Assembly (NCBI GenBank): GCA_023701385.1 | Contig: JAMPXC010000014.1 | Location: forward strand, 1-64,000 | Source: Pseudobdellovibrio sp. | GTDB lineage: Bacteria; Bdellovibrionota; Bdellovibrionia; Bdellovibrionales; Bdellovibrionaceae | Direction of reading: 5' to 3' | Length of the DNA: 64,000 bases | Shown here: positions 1 through 7,970 of the stretch, piece by piece | Position numbering within the stretch: the first letter of the stretch is position 1 | How the letters are laid out: each line of letters starts with the position of its first letter | Notes under the pieces: generated by a model | Told to the model about the DNA's origin: nothing | What the model saw: only the letters and a program-made list of their open reading frames with translations | Databases searched by the model: none | Program-made: the position numbers and the translations under genes

Positions 1-85
1 TGAAGTGCCTTTAGAACAAGTTACCCAGAATGAAAAACGTGGTGACACAACTCTAATTCAGCTTGCCAGAATCCTATCCGTATAG
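1..85 (+). CDS. C-terminal end of a truncated gene, possibly 6-phosphofructokinase
   Basis: An open frame enters from the left edge and stops with TAG at 83-85. Its last 27 residues begin EVPLEQV and end LIQLARILSV. The ending resembles the C-termini of bacterial ATP-dependent 6-phosphofructokinases (a helix of the type LYxLAKxLSI). That match is made by eye on a very short stretch, so the product name is tentative. The start and all catalytic parts lie outside the window. It is followed by a 141-nt region that precedes the liv operon. Confidence 0.45.
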   Translation, partial: EVPLEQVTQNEKRGDTTLIQLARILSV

Positions 86-87
86 CT

Positions 88-209
88 TAATTAAACCGTT
101 AGTTAATTAGATTACAGTTAGTTTGAAAAATGATGAATACACTTCATTAATTCGAGTGAACAAATTTAATTAGCGAATCTAATTTATAGAATTTAAACGG
201 TTTTAATTA
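88..209. promoter_or_regulatory. Long imperfect dyad upstream of the liv operon
   Basis: The region between the partial gene and livK contains a nested inverted repeat. An outer arm at 88-100 (TAATTAAACCGTT) pairs with 196-209 (AACGGTTTTAATTA) with one bulged base. An inner arm at 105-113 (AATTAGATT) pairs with 176-184 (AATCTAATT). The right outer arm ends four bases before the livK ribosome site (AAGGAAGG, 214-221). It could be a transcript-end structure of the upstream gene, a binding site, or a leader structure controlling livK translation. The sequence alone does not decide. Confidence 0.45.
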
Positions 210-226
210 CCTAAAGGAAGGTTCAA

Positions 227-1366
227 ATGAAAAACATGTTCTCATTGCTTTCAATTGCAGTTTTAGTTGCATTTGTTGGTTGCACGAAAAAGACAGAAAC
301 AAACTCAAACGAAATTTTACTAGGAAGCTACAGCCCTAACACTGGTGCTATTGCGACATTCGGCGTTTATCAAAAACGTGGTATCGAAATGGCGATCGAA
401 GAGATCAACGCTGCTGGCGGTATCAATGGTAAAATGTTAAAACACGTAAACTACGATAACAAATCTGACGACAATGAAACATTAGCGGTAGTTAACCGTT
501 TAATCTCTCAAGATAAAGTTGTTGCGATCATCGGTGAAGCCACTTCTGGCCGTTCTAAAATCGGTGCGCAAGTAGCTCAACAGAATAAAATCCCAATGTT
601 AACTCCTTCTGCAACTAACCCAGAAGTAACTAAAGTTGGTAACTACATTTTCCGCGCTTGTTTTATCGATCCATTCCAAGGCCAAGTTATGGCAAAGTTT
701 ATGGTTGATAATTTAAAAATGAAAAAAGCAGCTATCTTACGTGACGTGAAAAACGATTATTCTGTAGGTTTATCTGATGTTTTCAAAGCTGAGCTTGTAA
801 AAGCTGGTGGCGAAATCGTTGACGATATCGCTTACCAAGAAGGTGACGTTGATTTCAAATCTCAATTAACTTCTATCAAAGGTAAAAAACCAGATGCTAT
901 CTTCGTTCCAGGTTACTACAACGAAGTGGCCTTGATTGCCCGCCAAGCTAAAGAGTTAGGTATGAACCAACCTCTATTAGGCGGTGACGGCTGGTCATCT
1001 CCAGATCTTTTCAAAATTGCAAAAGATGCTATCAATGGTTCTTACTTCTCTAACCACTACACGACTGAATCTACAGATCCTAAAACTGTTGAATTCGTAA
1101 AAAATTTCAAAGCTAAATTCAATGAAGATGCAGACGTTATGGCAGCTCTTGGTTACGACGCTGTTTACATGATGGCTGAAGCTATGAAGTCGGCTAAAGA
1201 AATTACACCAGACAATATTCGTGCAGGTTTAGCTGGCATTAAGAACTTTCATGGTGTAACTGGAGTTATGACGATGAACGAAAACCGCGATGCTGTTAAA
1301 TCGGCTGTGGTTGTACGTGTTCAGGGCCCTGACTACAAATTCGTAACAAGCGTTAGCCCGAACTAA
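227..1366 (+). CDS. livK: Branched-chain amino acid ABC transporter, substrate-binding lipoprotein
   Basis: Periplasmic binding protein of the Leu/Ile/Val-type importer. The first 19 residues form a lipoprotein signal ending FVGC, so Cys19 is the likely lipidation site and the protein would be membrane tethered. The mature part has the type I periplasmic-binding fold pattern of the LivJ/LivK family, with an early GSYSPNTGAIATFG segment that normally contacts the ligand and IEEINAAGGINGK after it. The length of 379 aa is normal. An AAGGAAGG ribosome site precedes the ATG. It is the first gene of a complete liv operon with short gaps. Ligand specificity cannot be read from the sequence. Confidence 0.93.
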   Translation: MKNMFSLLSIAVLVAFVGCTKKTETNSNEILLGSYSPNTGAIATFGVYQKRGIEMAIEEINAAGGINGKMLKHVNYDNKSDDNETLAVVNRLISQDKVVAIIGEATSGRSKIGAQVAQQNKIPMLTPSATNPEVTKVGNYIFRACFIDPFQGQVMAKFMVDNLKMKKAAILRDVKNDYSVGLSDVFKAELVKAGGEIVDDIAYQEGDVDFKSQLTSIKGKKPDAIFVPGYYNEVALIARQAKELGMNQPLLGGDGWSSPDLFKIAKDAINGSYFSNHYTTESTDPKTVEFVKNFKAKFNEDADVMAALGYDAVYMMAEAMKSAKEITPDNIRAGLAGIKNFHGVTGVMTMNENRDAVKSAVVVRVQGPDYKFVTSVSPN

Positions 1367-1385
1367 GAATTTTACTACGGAGTAA

Positions 1386-2291
1386 ATGATGCAGGAATTT
1401 CTACAACATACGTTAAACGGCCTAAGCTTTGGCAGCGTCTACGCCCTCATCGCCCTAGGTTATACGATGGTGTACGGAATTCTTGCTATGATTAACTTCG
1501 CCCATTCAGACATCTACATGATGGGTGCTTTCGGTACTTTCTACGTTATTAATTTTTTAAAATTAGGCGAAAGCCCAAATCCAATCACCTTCGCCATCGG
1601 CTTATTAGCGGCGATGCTATTTTCAGGTTTAGTGGGCTTTATGGTTGAGAAGTTTGCTTACAAACCTTTACGTAATTCGCCGAAGATGAACGTCTTAATC
1701 ACAGCGATTGGTGTAAGTATTTTATTTGAATTCGGCGGTCAGATTGTTTTCGGTGTAAATCCAAAATCGTTCCCGCAATTAATGTTAGACACTGAAGTAT
1801 TTAACTTTATGGATATTTCGGTTCGCCTTTTAGATATCATCATCTACATGGTCACGATTATTTCATTAATCTCTTTAAGCTTCTTGATCGGTAAAACGCA
1901 AACAGGCCGTGCGATGCAAGCGGTGAGCTCTCGCCAAGATATGGCGCCGTTAATGGGTATCAATATCAACAAAATTATTTCTTTCACATTTATCGTTGGT
2001 TCTGTGTTAGCGGGTATCGCGGCCTGCTTAGTAGCCATGAAGTACCCTAAGATTGATCCCATGATGGGTGTAAAAATCGGAACAAGCGCTTTCGTTGCAG
2101 CGGTATTCGGTGGTATCGGCTCACTTCCTGGTGCAGTACTTGGTGGTTACATCTTAGGTTTAGGCGAATACTACCTTATCGGTTACGGCGCTTCGACTTA
2201 CAAAGAAGCGTTATCGTTTTTATTATTAATCTTAATTTTATTAGTTAAACCGACTGGCCTCATGGGCAAAAAAGCTAAAGAGAAAATCTAG
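1386..2291 (+). CDS. livH: Branched-chain amino acid ABC transporter permease LivH
   Basis: Inner-membrane permease of the liv importer, 301 aa with about eight hydrophobic segments. It begins with the family-typical QHTLNGLSFGSVYALIALGY pattern and contains IGVSILFEFGGQIVFG and a C-terminal FGGIGSLPGAVLGGYILG loop where the ATPase docks. The gene starts 19 nt after livK with a double ATG preceded by CGGAGTAA. It pairs with LivM as a heterodimer. The downstream gene begins 2 nt after the stop, supporting co-transcription. Confidence 0.93.
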   Translation: MMQEFLQHTLNGLSFGSVYALIALGYTMVYGILAMINFAHSDIYMMGAFGTFYVINFLKLGESPNPITFAIGLLAAMLFSGLVGFMVEKFAYKPLRNSPKMNVLITAIGVSILFEFGGQIVFGVNPKSFPQLMLDTEVFNFMDISVRLLDIIIYMVTIISLISLSFLIGKTQTGRAMQAVSSRQDMAPLMGININKIISFTFIVGSVLAGIAACLVAMKYPKIDPMMGVKIGTSAFVAAVFGGIGSLPGAVLGGYILGLGEYYLIGYGASTYKEALSFLLLILILLVKPTGLMGKKAKEKI

Positions 2292-2293
2292 TT

Positions 2294-3223
2294 ATGAACT
2301 TTCTTGCTAAAAACAAACTATTATTTTTTGCGATTTCTTTTGTAGTGATTGGGGCGATTTGTAATTTCGCCCTTAACTCTTACATTCAAGCCCTGGTGGT
2401 TTCATTCATGATCAATGCGATCATGGCCTTATCATTAAACTTTATCACAGGGGTGGCGAATCAATTCTCTTTAGGCCAAGCTGGCTTTATGGCTTTAGGC
2501 GCTTACACTTCGGCGGTACTTACGAAAGTTTACTTTGCTGATCAATGGTACTTTATTCCATTAACAGCGTTTGCTGGCGCTTTAGTTTCAACGGTAGCTG
2601 GTTACTTAGTGGCTTTACCATCGTTCAAACTACGCGGAGACTACTTAGCCATCGTGACGATGGGTTTTGCTGAGATCGTGCGTGTTTTATTTTTAAATTG
2701 GGATTTCGTTGGTGGCCCTCGTGGCTATAACGGCGTTGTGAAATGGCCTGACTTTTTAGTTTCTTACGGTTTTACAGGAGCCGCGCTCTTTTTAACTTTC
2801 ATCGTTTTATACCACTTAAAAATTTCTTGGTTCGGTCGTAATCTTTGGGCGTTAAACGAAGATGAAATCGCCGCCGAAGTTATGGGTACGCCGATCGCAA
2901 AAAATAAACGTTTTGCATTTTTATTTTCAAGTTTCTTTGCAGGCTTAGGTGGAGCTTTATACGGTCACCATTTAGGATATTTCAGCCCGGCTTCTTTTGG
3001 TTTTTTAATGTCAGTTCAGATTTTAATTTTCGCGGTGTTAGGTGGGCTTGGTTCAATGTCAGGTTCGGTTTTATCTGCAGGTATTTTAACGGCATTACCA
3101 GAGATTTTACGTTCATTACCAACCGGCGGTATTGATATTCGTATGATCGTATTTCCGATTTTATTAATCCTACTTATGATTTTACGCCCACAAGGTTTAT
3201 TAGGCAGAAAGGAGTTATTCTAA
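2294..3223 (+). CDS. livM: Branched-chain amino acid ABC transporter permease LivM
   Basis: Second permease subunit of the liv importer, 309 aa, strongly hydrophobic. The family motifs are visible: SLNFITGVANQFSLGQAGFM near residue 47, LRGDYLAIVTMGFAEIVR in the middle, and GGLGSMSGSVLSAGILT near the C-terminus, which is the coupling loop to LivG/LivF. The stop codon shares its final A with the ATG of livG (TAATG), a translational coupling arrangement. Length is slightly shorter than the E. coli protein, which has an N-terminal extension; this is common in other phyla. Confidence 0.93.
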   Translation: MNFLAKNKLLFFAISFVVIGAICNFALNSYIQALVVSFMINAIMALSLNFITGVANQFSLGQAGFMALGAYTSAVLTKVYFADQWYFIPLTAFAGALVSTVAGYLVALPSFKLRGDYLAIVTMGFAEIVRVLFLNWDFVGGPRGYNGVVKWPDFLVSYGFTGAALFLTFIVLYHLKISWFGRNLWALNEDEIAAEVMGTPIAKNKRFAFLFSSFFAGLGGALYGHHLGYFSPASFGFLMSVQILIFAVLGGLGSMSGSVLSAGILTALPEILRSLPTGGIDIRMIVFPILLILLMILRPQGLLGRKELF

Positions 3224-4008
3224 TGGGTAACTCAAGAATGTTATCAGTTGATAACTTAAACCTAAGCTTCGGTGGTATTAAAGCCGTTGATCAAGTGACA
3301 TTTCATATTAACGAGCATGAATTACTTGGCCTTATTGGTCCCAACGGCGCTGGTAAAACAACTGTATTCAATATGATTTCTGGCTTCTATAAAGCAGATT
3401 CTGGAACAATCAAACTTCGCGACGAAGTTATTAATGAACTCTCACCAGACGAAGTGAATAAAGCTGGTATCGCCAGAACTTTTCAAAACATTCGTTTATT
3501 CGGCCAATTAACTGTGGTTGAAAACGTATTATTAGCGATGCAACAAACAGAAACTTTAGGCTGGAAAGAAAGTTTACTGAGAACTAAATCTTACCGCGAA
3601 AAAGAAGCTACTTTAAAAGCTCATTGCATTGATTTACTTAAAATCTTTAGTCTTGATCACTTAGCTGAAGAATTGGCGTGTAACTTACCTTACGGTTTAC
3701 AACGTAAACTTGAAATCGTTCGTGCCTTAGCAACTAAACCCAAATTATTAATTTTGGATGAGCCAGCGGCCGGAATGAATCACCAAGAAACTGAAGATCT
3801 AAAAAAATTAATTCACTTCGTAAAACAAAAATTCAACTTAACAGTTTTATTAATCGAACATGATATGAAGCTGATTATGTCGATCTGCGAGCGCATTGTG
3901 GTGTTAAACCGTGGTGTTAAAATCGCTGACGGCACTCCTGCAGAAGTTAAAGCTAATCAAAACGTAATCGAAGCGTACTTAGGAAAGAGAACTCAACTCC
4001 ATGGCTAA
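3223..4008 (+). CDS. livG: Branched-chain amino acid ABC transporter ATPase LivG
   Basis: Cytoplasmic ATPase of the liv importer, 261 aa. Walker A is GPNGAGKT at residues 39-46. The signature is the LivG-typical LPYGLQRKLEIVRAL rather than LSGGQ, and Walker B is LLILDEPAAGMN, followed by the switch His in LIEHDM. The C-terminal tail NVIEAYLG is characteristic of LivG. The start overlaps the livM stop by one base, and the end overlaps livF by 8 bases. Confidence 0.94.
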   Translation: MGNSRMLSVDNLNLSFGGIKAVDQVTFHINEHELLGLIGPNGAGKTTVFNMISGFYKADSGTIKLRDEVINELSPDEVNKAGIARTFQNIRLFGQLTVVENVLLAMQQTETLGWKESLLRTKSYREKEATLKAHCIDLLKIFSLDHLAEELACNLPYGLQRKLEIVRALATKPKLLILDEPAAGMNHQETEDLKKLIHFVKQKFNLTVLLIEHDMKLIMSICERIVVLNRGVKIADGTPAEVKANQNVIEAYLGKRTQLHG

Positions 4009-4723
4009 TAAAATTAAAGTCGAACATTTAGCTATTAACTACGGAAACATCAAAGCCGTTAAAGAAGTTAGCTTTGAGTTTAAACGCGGCGAAATTACAA
4101 CTCTGATCGGTGCAAACGGTGCCGGCAAAACTTCGACGTTAAAATGTATCGCTGGTCTTCTACCTGCCAAATCAGGAAAAGTTATTATCGATAACGGTAA
4201 CATGCATATTGATATCACGAAAATGACTCCGGCGGATCGTTTACGTGCTAAATTAGCCTTATGCCCTGAAGGCCGTGGCGTATTCCCGAATCTTTCAGTG
4301 TTTGATAACTTAATGTTAGGTGCTTATTTAAACAAAGATAAAAAGAAGATCGCAGCTTTAGTTGAACAACAGTACGAATTCTTTCCTAAACTGGGTGAAC
4401 GCCGTAATCAATTATCAGGCACTTTATCTGGTGGTGAGCAACAAATGTTAGCTATTGCCAGAGCGTTAATGAGCGAACCTGAATTTTTAATGTTAGATGA
4501 ACCTTCTCTCGGTCTTGCGCCTGTTATCGTTGAGCAAATCTTTGATAAATTCGTTTTACTTAAAAAGAACGGTTTAGGTTTATTAGTTGTCGAGCAAAAC
4601 GCAAGCTTAGCTTTAGAAGTTTCTGACTACGCTTACGTTCTTGAAACTGGCGAAATGACTTTAAACGGTACGGGCGAAAGTTTATTAAAAGATTCGCGCG
4701 TTCAAGAAGCTTATTTAAGCTAA
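4001..4723 (+). CDS. livF: Branched-chain amino acid ABC transporter ATPase LivF
   Basis: Second ATPase of the liv importer, 240 aa. Walker A is GANGAGKT at residues 37-44, the signature is LSGGEQQMLAIARAL, and Walker B is FLMLDEPSLGLAP with LVVEQNA after it. CPEGRGVFPNLSVFDNL is the LivF-type Q-loop region. It overlaps livG by 8 nt. It ends only 11 nt before the next gene, so that unrelated membrane protein may be on the same transcript. Confidence 0.94.
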   Translation: MANKIKVEHLAINYGNIKAVKEVSFEFKRGEITTLIGANGAGKTSTLKCIAGLLPAKSGKVIIDNGNMHIDITKMTPADRLRAKLALCPEGRGVFPNLSVFDNLMLGAYLNKDKKKIAALVEQQYEFFPKLGERRNQLSGTLSGGEQQMLAIARALMSEPEFLMLDEPSLGLAPVIVEQIFDKFVLLKKNGLGLLVVEQNASLALEVSDYAYVLETGEMTLNGTGESLLKDSRVQEAYLS

Positions 4724-4734
4724 ACTAGTTTCCT

Positions 4735-5976
4735 ATGGAAAAACGTAAAAAGAAAATACTCTTGCTTTCGATCTTCGGCGGCGCTGCTGTTTTTATGTTT
4801 GTTGGCTACGTTGCTTTTTTAATCTGGGCCGTCAGCAAAATTTCTCCTGTAGGGTTTAAAGAAAACGCGTCCCGCCTTTTTGCCCTGCTCAAATGCCAGA
4901 ACTCAACTGGAGCTGATGAAAAATGCGTAAAAGCGTGGGTAGAATCAATGGTTCATCAAAAAGACGAAGCTATTGATAAAAAACGCGAAGAAAATCCTGA
5001 ATATAATGCCTGCATGTACGAACAAGGCGTTTTACTTGAAGCTTTAAATGCCAACAAACAGCAAAACGAAGATATTTTAAACCAACAGGTGGCGCATTTC
5101 TGTGATTTTCAAATGAGCCCGGCTACGGCAATTAACGACACAGATATTTATTCTGACTATACGGCGCTTAAGTTACTTAAAAATGATTTAGCTAGCCAAG
5201 CTATTTTAAATTATCGTTACAAGACTTTTAAAAAGAAAAACTACCCTTTAGAACTTGAAGCTTTAGATGTATACCGCAAGTTAGCCAATGCTTCTGATTG
5301 CAAAAATTTAGAAAAAGATCTTACCGATTTAGACAAACGCGGTTCAGTTTTTATTTTAGGTTCAGCCGCCGTTTGTAAAATGCAAGATTGCGTAGAAGCT
5401 AAAAAAGCCAGTTGCCCCGAAGCGGTAAAGCTGGGTGAGCGCATGATGGCTTTAGGTGATATTGCGGGTTATTTCATTCTTTCATATGCAGCCTCTATGA
5501 TGAGCGAGAAGCAAGGTCTTAAAGCTTTAAATTACGCCCGTCAGGCGCTTTTAAAGGGCTATACTGATTTGACTCCGCAATACCCCGAACTTGAAGACGA
5601 CGAGTTTTACAAAATTAAATTTAACTCCGAAAGCCTGGCCTTCAGCGCGGCTCGTTTAATGAATGCCGAAAAAATCTCTGGTCCAGCGATTAACTGCGTG
5701 GCCGCTTCGTTAAATAAAGACTGGGAATTTGAAAAGCTTCTTAAAACTCCGCAGACTTACTCAAAAGAGCAATGGAAAGAAAAAATCACGGGCTGGGCCA
5801 ATGAGAACTCGGATTTATTATTACGCGTAGCTTGTGAAGTTTTAACGGATACTGAATCTAAAAAAAGATTACATGAATATTACGTGAATGACGGAAACAA
5901 AGATGGATCGCCTTTTGATTTCTGTAAAATGATTCAAGATCCACTTTTTAAAGAAACCTGCGCTAAAGATTTCTAA
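4735..5976 (+). CDS. Membrane-anchored Cys-rich protein of unknown function
   Basis: A 413-aa protein that I do not recognise. A basic N-terminus (KRKKK) is followed by one hydrophobic segment at about residues 8-33, giving a probable single-pass anchor with the bulk outside the cytoplasm. The rest is hydrophilic and helical, with many Cys residues spread along it, which would fit periplasmic disulfides. Repeated Ala/Leu helices around residues 235-290 (ALGDIAGYFILSYAA, KALNYARQALLKGY) look like Sel1/TPR-type repeats, but I cannot assign a family. It starts 11 nt after livF with no clear ribosome site, so coupled translation is possible. It may be cotranscribed with liv by position only. Confidence 0.75.
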   Translation: MEKRKKKILLLSIFGGAAVFMFVGYVAFLIWAVSKISPVGFKENASRLFALLKCQNSTGADEKCVKAWVESMVHQKDEAIDKKREENPEYNACMYEQGVLLEALNANKQQNEDILNQQVAHFCDFQMSPATAINDTDIYSDYTALKLLKNDLASQAILNYRYKTFKKKNYPLELEALDVYRKLANASDCKNLEKDLTDLDKRGSVFILGSAAVCKMQDCVEAKKASCPEAVKLGERMMALGDIAGYFILSYAASMMSEKQGLKALNYARQALLKGYTDLTPQYPELEDDEFYKIKFNSESLAFSAARLMNAEKISGPAINCVAASLNKDWEFEKLLKTPQTYSKEQWKEKITGWANENSDLLLRVACEVLTDTESKKRLHEYYVNDGNKDGSPFDFCKMIQDPLFKETCAKDF

Positions 5977-5996
5977 AGACAAATACAAATAAGGAA

Positions 5997-6025
5997 ACAA
6001 CGGAGCGCGACTAACCGCCCGTTGT
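5997..6025. terminator. Inverted repeat between convergent genes
   Basis: ACAACGG at 5997-6003 pairs with CCGTTGT at 6019-6025 across a 15-nt loop, between the convergent 413-aa gene and flgE. No long T-run follows on either strand, so intrinsic termination is only a possibility. Its position between two converging stop codons is the main support. Confidence 0.4.
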
Positions 6026-6053
6026 ATTCCAATGGAGTAGGGTTCTATTTAAA

Positions 6054-7343
6054 TTAACGTTTTAACTGGATCACTTCGCTTAATAACTCATCCGACGTAG
6101 TGATTGTTTTTGAGTTGGCTTGGAAACCACGTTGTTGTGAAATCATATTCACGAACTCAGAAGCTAAATCCACCGTTGAACGTTCAAGTGATTTTGACAT
6201 CACTGAACCACGGCCCGCCATACGAGGACCACCGACAGCAGCAGGACCAGAATCACGAGATTCTTTGAACATGTTACCACCGACTTTGAATAATGACTCT
6301 GGAGCTTCGAATTTAGCTAACGCGATTTGCGCTAAATCCATAACTTGGCCATTTGAGTATGAAGCTGTTAATACACCTTCATCATTGAATGATAAACCAG
6401 TTACAGTACCAGCCGCGAAACCATCTTGTGACCAAGATACTACGTCTGAATCTTTACCGAACTGTTTAGTTCCATCGATACCTTTACCGCCTGAAGCAAT
6501 ATCATCACCGAAGCTGAACTTGATTTGTTGGTCTTGTTTAGCGCCGCCTTTGAAATTTAAAGCTGAGTTAGTTACTTCTTGAGATTGTAATTTACCGTCT
6601 TCAGTAAATTGTAATTTACCTTCAAGAACTTGTGCTAAATCTTGCCCTTCTGGAGCATCAGAAACTTCTTTACCATCAACTAAACCCTTATATGTCCAAG
6701 TACGGTCTTCGCCTTTGTTAAAGAATAAGTTTAATAAGTGTTTGTTACCTTGAGAGTCGTAGATCTCAACTGCTGTAGAGTAGTGAGACGTTTTATACGG
6801 ATCTTTTGGATCGAAAGTTTTAGAGTTAGCTTCATTTCTTGAATCTAAGTTAAGATCAAGTTTAAGTTCTTTCGTACCAGAAGCGTTAACTAAGGCACGT
6901 GGGAATTTAATATCTGAAACTTTATTTTCGATTTTACCTTTTTCATCAGCTTGAAAACCCTGAACTTTTTGACCAGAGTTATTTACTAAGAATCCGCCTT
7001 TATCGAATTTGAAAGAACCATCACGAGTGTAAGTTGTTCCTTCAGTTCCTTTTAATGTAAAGAATCCGTTACCGTTAACGGCTAAGTCAGTTGTACGATC
7101 TGTGTTATCTAAGTTACCTTGAGACATCATTGGTGTAACTGTTTGAATACGAGTACCGCGACCCATTTGGTTACCGCCATCGATTCCTTTTAAAGAACGT
7201 GACATGACATCAGCAAATTCTGCTCTTGATGCTTTGAAACCTGTTGTATTGGCATTTGCGATATTGTCAGCTGTGACACCTAATGCTTCGCCTTGAGCTT
7301 GAAGACCAGTGATACCAGTCCACATTGACGATAGAACTCCCAT
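6054..7343 (-). CDS. flgE: Flagellar hook protein FlgE
   Basis: Hook subunit, 429 aa. The N-terminal LSSMWTGITGLQAQGEALG and TADNIANANTTGFKASR segments are the conserved D0 region of rod and hook proteins. The C-terminus has the matching heptad helix (LASEFVNMISQQRGFQANS, then DELLSEVIQLKR). The middle holds the variable surface domains. The start at 7343 is chosen because GGAGG (7349-7353) sits 5 nt upstream; a frame extending to 7376 would run through a hairpin and has no better site. It has its own long leader and is the last gene of the flagellar run. Confidence 0.93.
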   Translation of the reverse strand: MGVLSSMWTGITGLQAQGEALGVTADNIANANTTGFKASRAEFADVMSRSLKGIDGGNQMGRGTRIQTVTPMMSQGNLDNTDRTTDLAVNGNGFFTLKGTEGTTYTRDGSFKFDKGGFLVNNSGQKVQGFQADEKGKIENKVSDIKFPRALVNASGTKELKLDLNLDSRNEANSKTFDPKDPYKTSHYSTAVEIYDSQGNKHLLNLFFNKGEDRTWTYKGLVDGKEVSDAPEGQDLAQVLEGKLQFTEDGKLQSQEVTNSALNFKGGAKQDQQIKFSFGDDIASGGKGIDGTKQFGKDSDVVSWSQDGFAAGTVTGLSFNDEGVLTASYSNGQVMDLAQIALAKFEAPESLFKVGGNMFKESRDSGPAAVGGPRMAGRGSVMSKSLERSTVDLASEFVNMISQQRGFQANSKTITTSDELLSEVIQLKR

Positions 7344-7361
7344 GATAACCTCCATGTTTTT

Positions 7362-7453
7362 AATCTGAACATTCATTGTTCAGATTGTTATTTTGGCTTC
7401 AGAACATTCGTGTTCTTCCACCGTTATTCAAACCTACTAGTCGAGCAGGTTTG
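7362..7453 (-). promoter_or_regulatory. flgE leader with three hairpins
   Basis: The 157-nt gap ahead of flgE holds three inverted repeats. 7362-7371/7377-7386 is a perfect 10-bp stem (AATCTGAACA/TGTTCAGATT). 7401-7406/7411-7416 is a 6-bp stem (AGAACA/TGTTCT), with TTCG as the loop when read on the plus strand. 7429-7435/7447-7453 is a 7-bp stem (CAAACCT/AGGTTTG). The first lies only 8 nt upstream of the flgE ribosome site. The first two share a GAACA/TGTTC core. This looks like a structured untranslated leader or an operator region, and the third could act as a transcription stop. Confidence 0.5.
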
Positions 7454-7500
7454 TTTTTTGAAGGGCCCCCTCTAGGAGGACCAGCCCTAAAAACTAAATT

Positions 7501-7968
7501 CTAGATAACTATTGTGCTGTCGATGTTGGTAAAAACATTTTCTTTCAAATTGTTTTTATCCATCACTGTCACCACAGTGTTATTCTTCACGCTGACGATT
7601 GCTGCTGAGTCATCCATCAAAACTAAAGTGTCTTTCGATCCTTTAGCTGCGGCTTTCTTCACAGCTTCGTCAAGTTTCGCTAATCTTGATGGATCATAAC
7701 TGATCCCTCTTGATTGCATACGCTCGATCGCGTGGTTGGAAAACTTTAGCGTTCCTGCTTCTGCTACCTTTGCAAGGTTTCCAGCTTTCGCTGTCTCTTG
7801 CGCCGGAGTGTTAGCAATCAAACCTTCTAATGTCTCCCGAAACGAACCCGATTCTTTCGCACCTTCTGCTGCTCCACCAGTTGCTTTGTCGCTTCTGATT
7901 TCGCTAGGCGCTTTTGGAATCAGATTTTCTATGCGACTCAAATTGTTCGCTAGTTTCATCTTATCCAT
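7501..7968 (-). CDS. Flagellar operon protein of the TIGR02530 type
   Basis: A 155-aa protein located between flgD and flgE. The C-terminal half has the pattern FSNHAIERMQSRGI, then LDEAVKKAAAKGSKDTLVLMDD and NNTVVTVMDKNNLKENVFTNIDSTIVI. This is the hallmark of the small uncharacterised family usually encoded next to flgD and flgE in spirochaetes, Firmicutes and related flagellar operons. The N-terminal 60 residues are low-complexity. GGAG lies upstream of the ATG inside the end of flgD. Proposed roles in hook assembly are inference from position. Confidence 0.85.
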   Translation of the reverse strand: MDKMKLANNLSRIENLIPKAPSEIRSDKATGGAAEGAKESGSFRETLEGLIANTPAQETAKAGNLAKVAEAGTLKFSNHAIERMQSRGISYDPSRLAKLDEAVKKAAAKGSKDTLVLMDDSAAIVSVKNNTVVTVMDKNNLKENVFTNIDSTIVI

Positions 7969-7970
7969 CG

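Noticed and set aside
6100-6582. A 160-codon open frame opposite flgE
   Set aside because: Complement of a well-conserved coding region with no ribosome site or recognisable protein.
7344-7376. Longer flgE start at 7376
   Set aside because: It would be translated through a 10-bp hairpin and has no ribosome site, while GGAGG is ideally placed for 7343.
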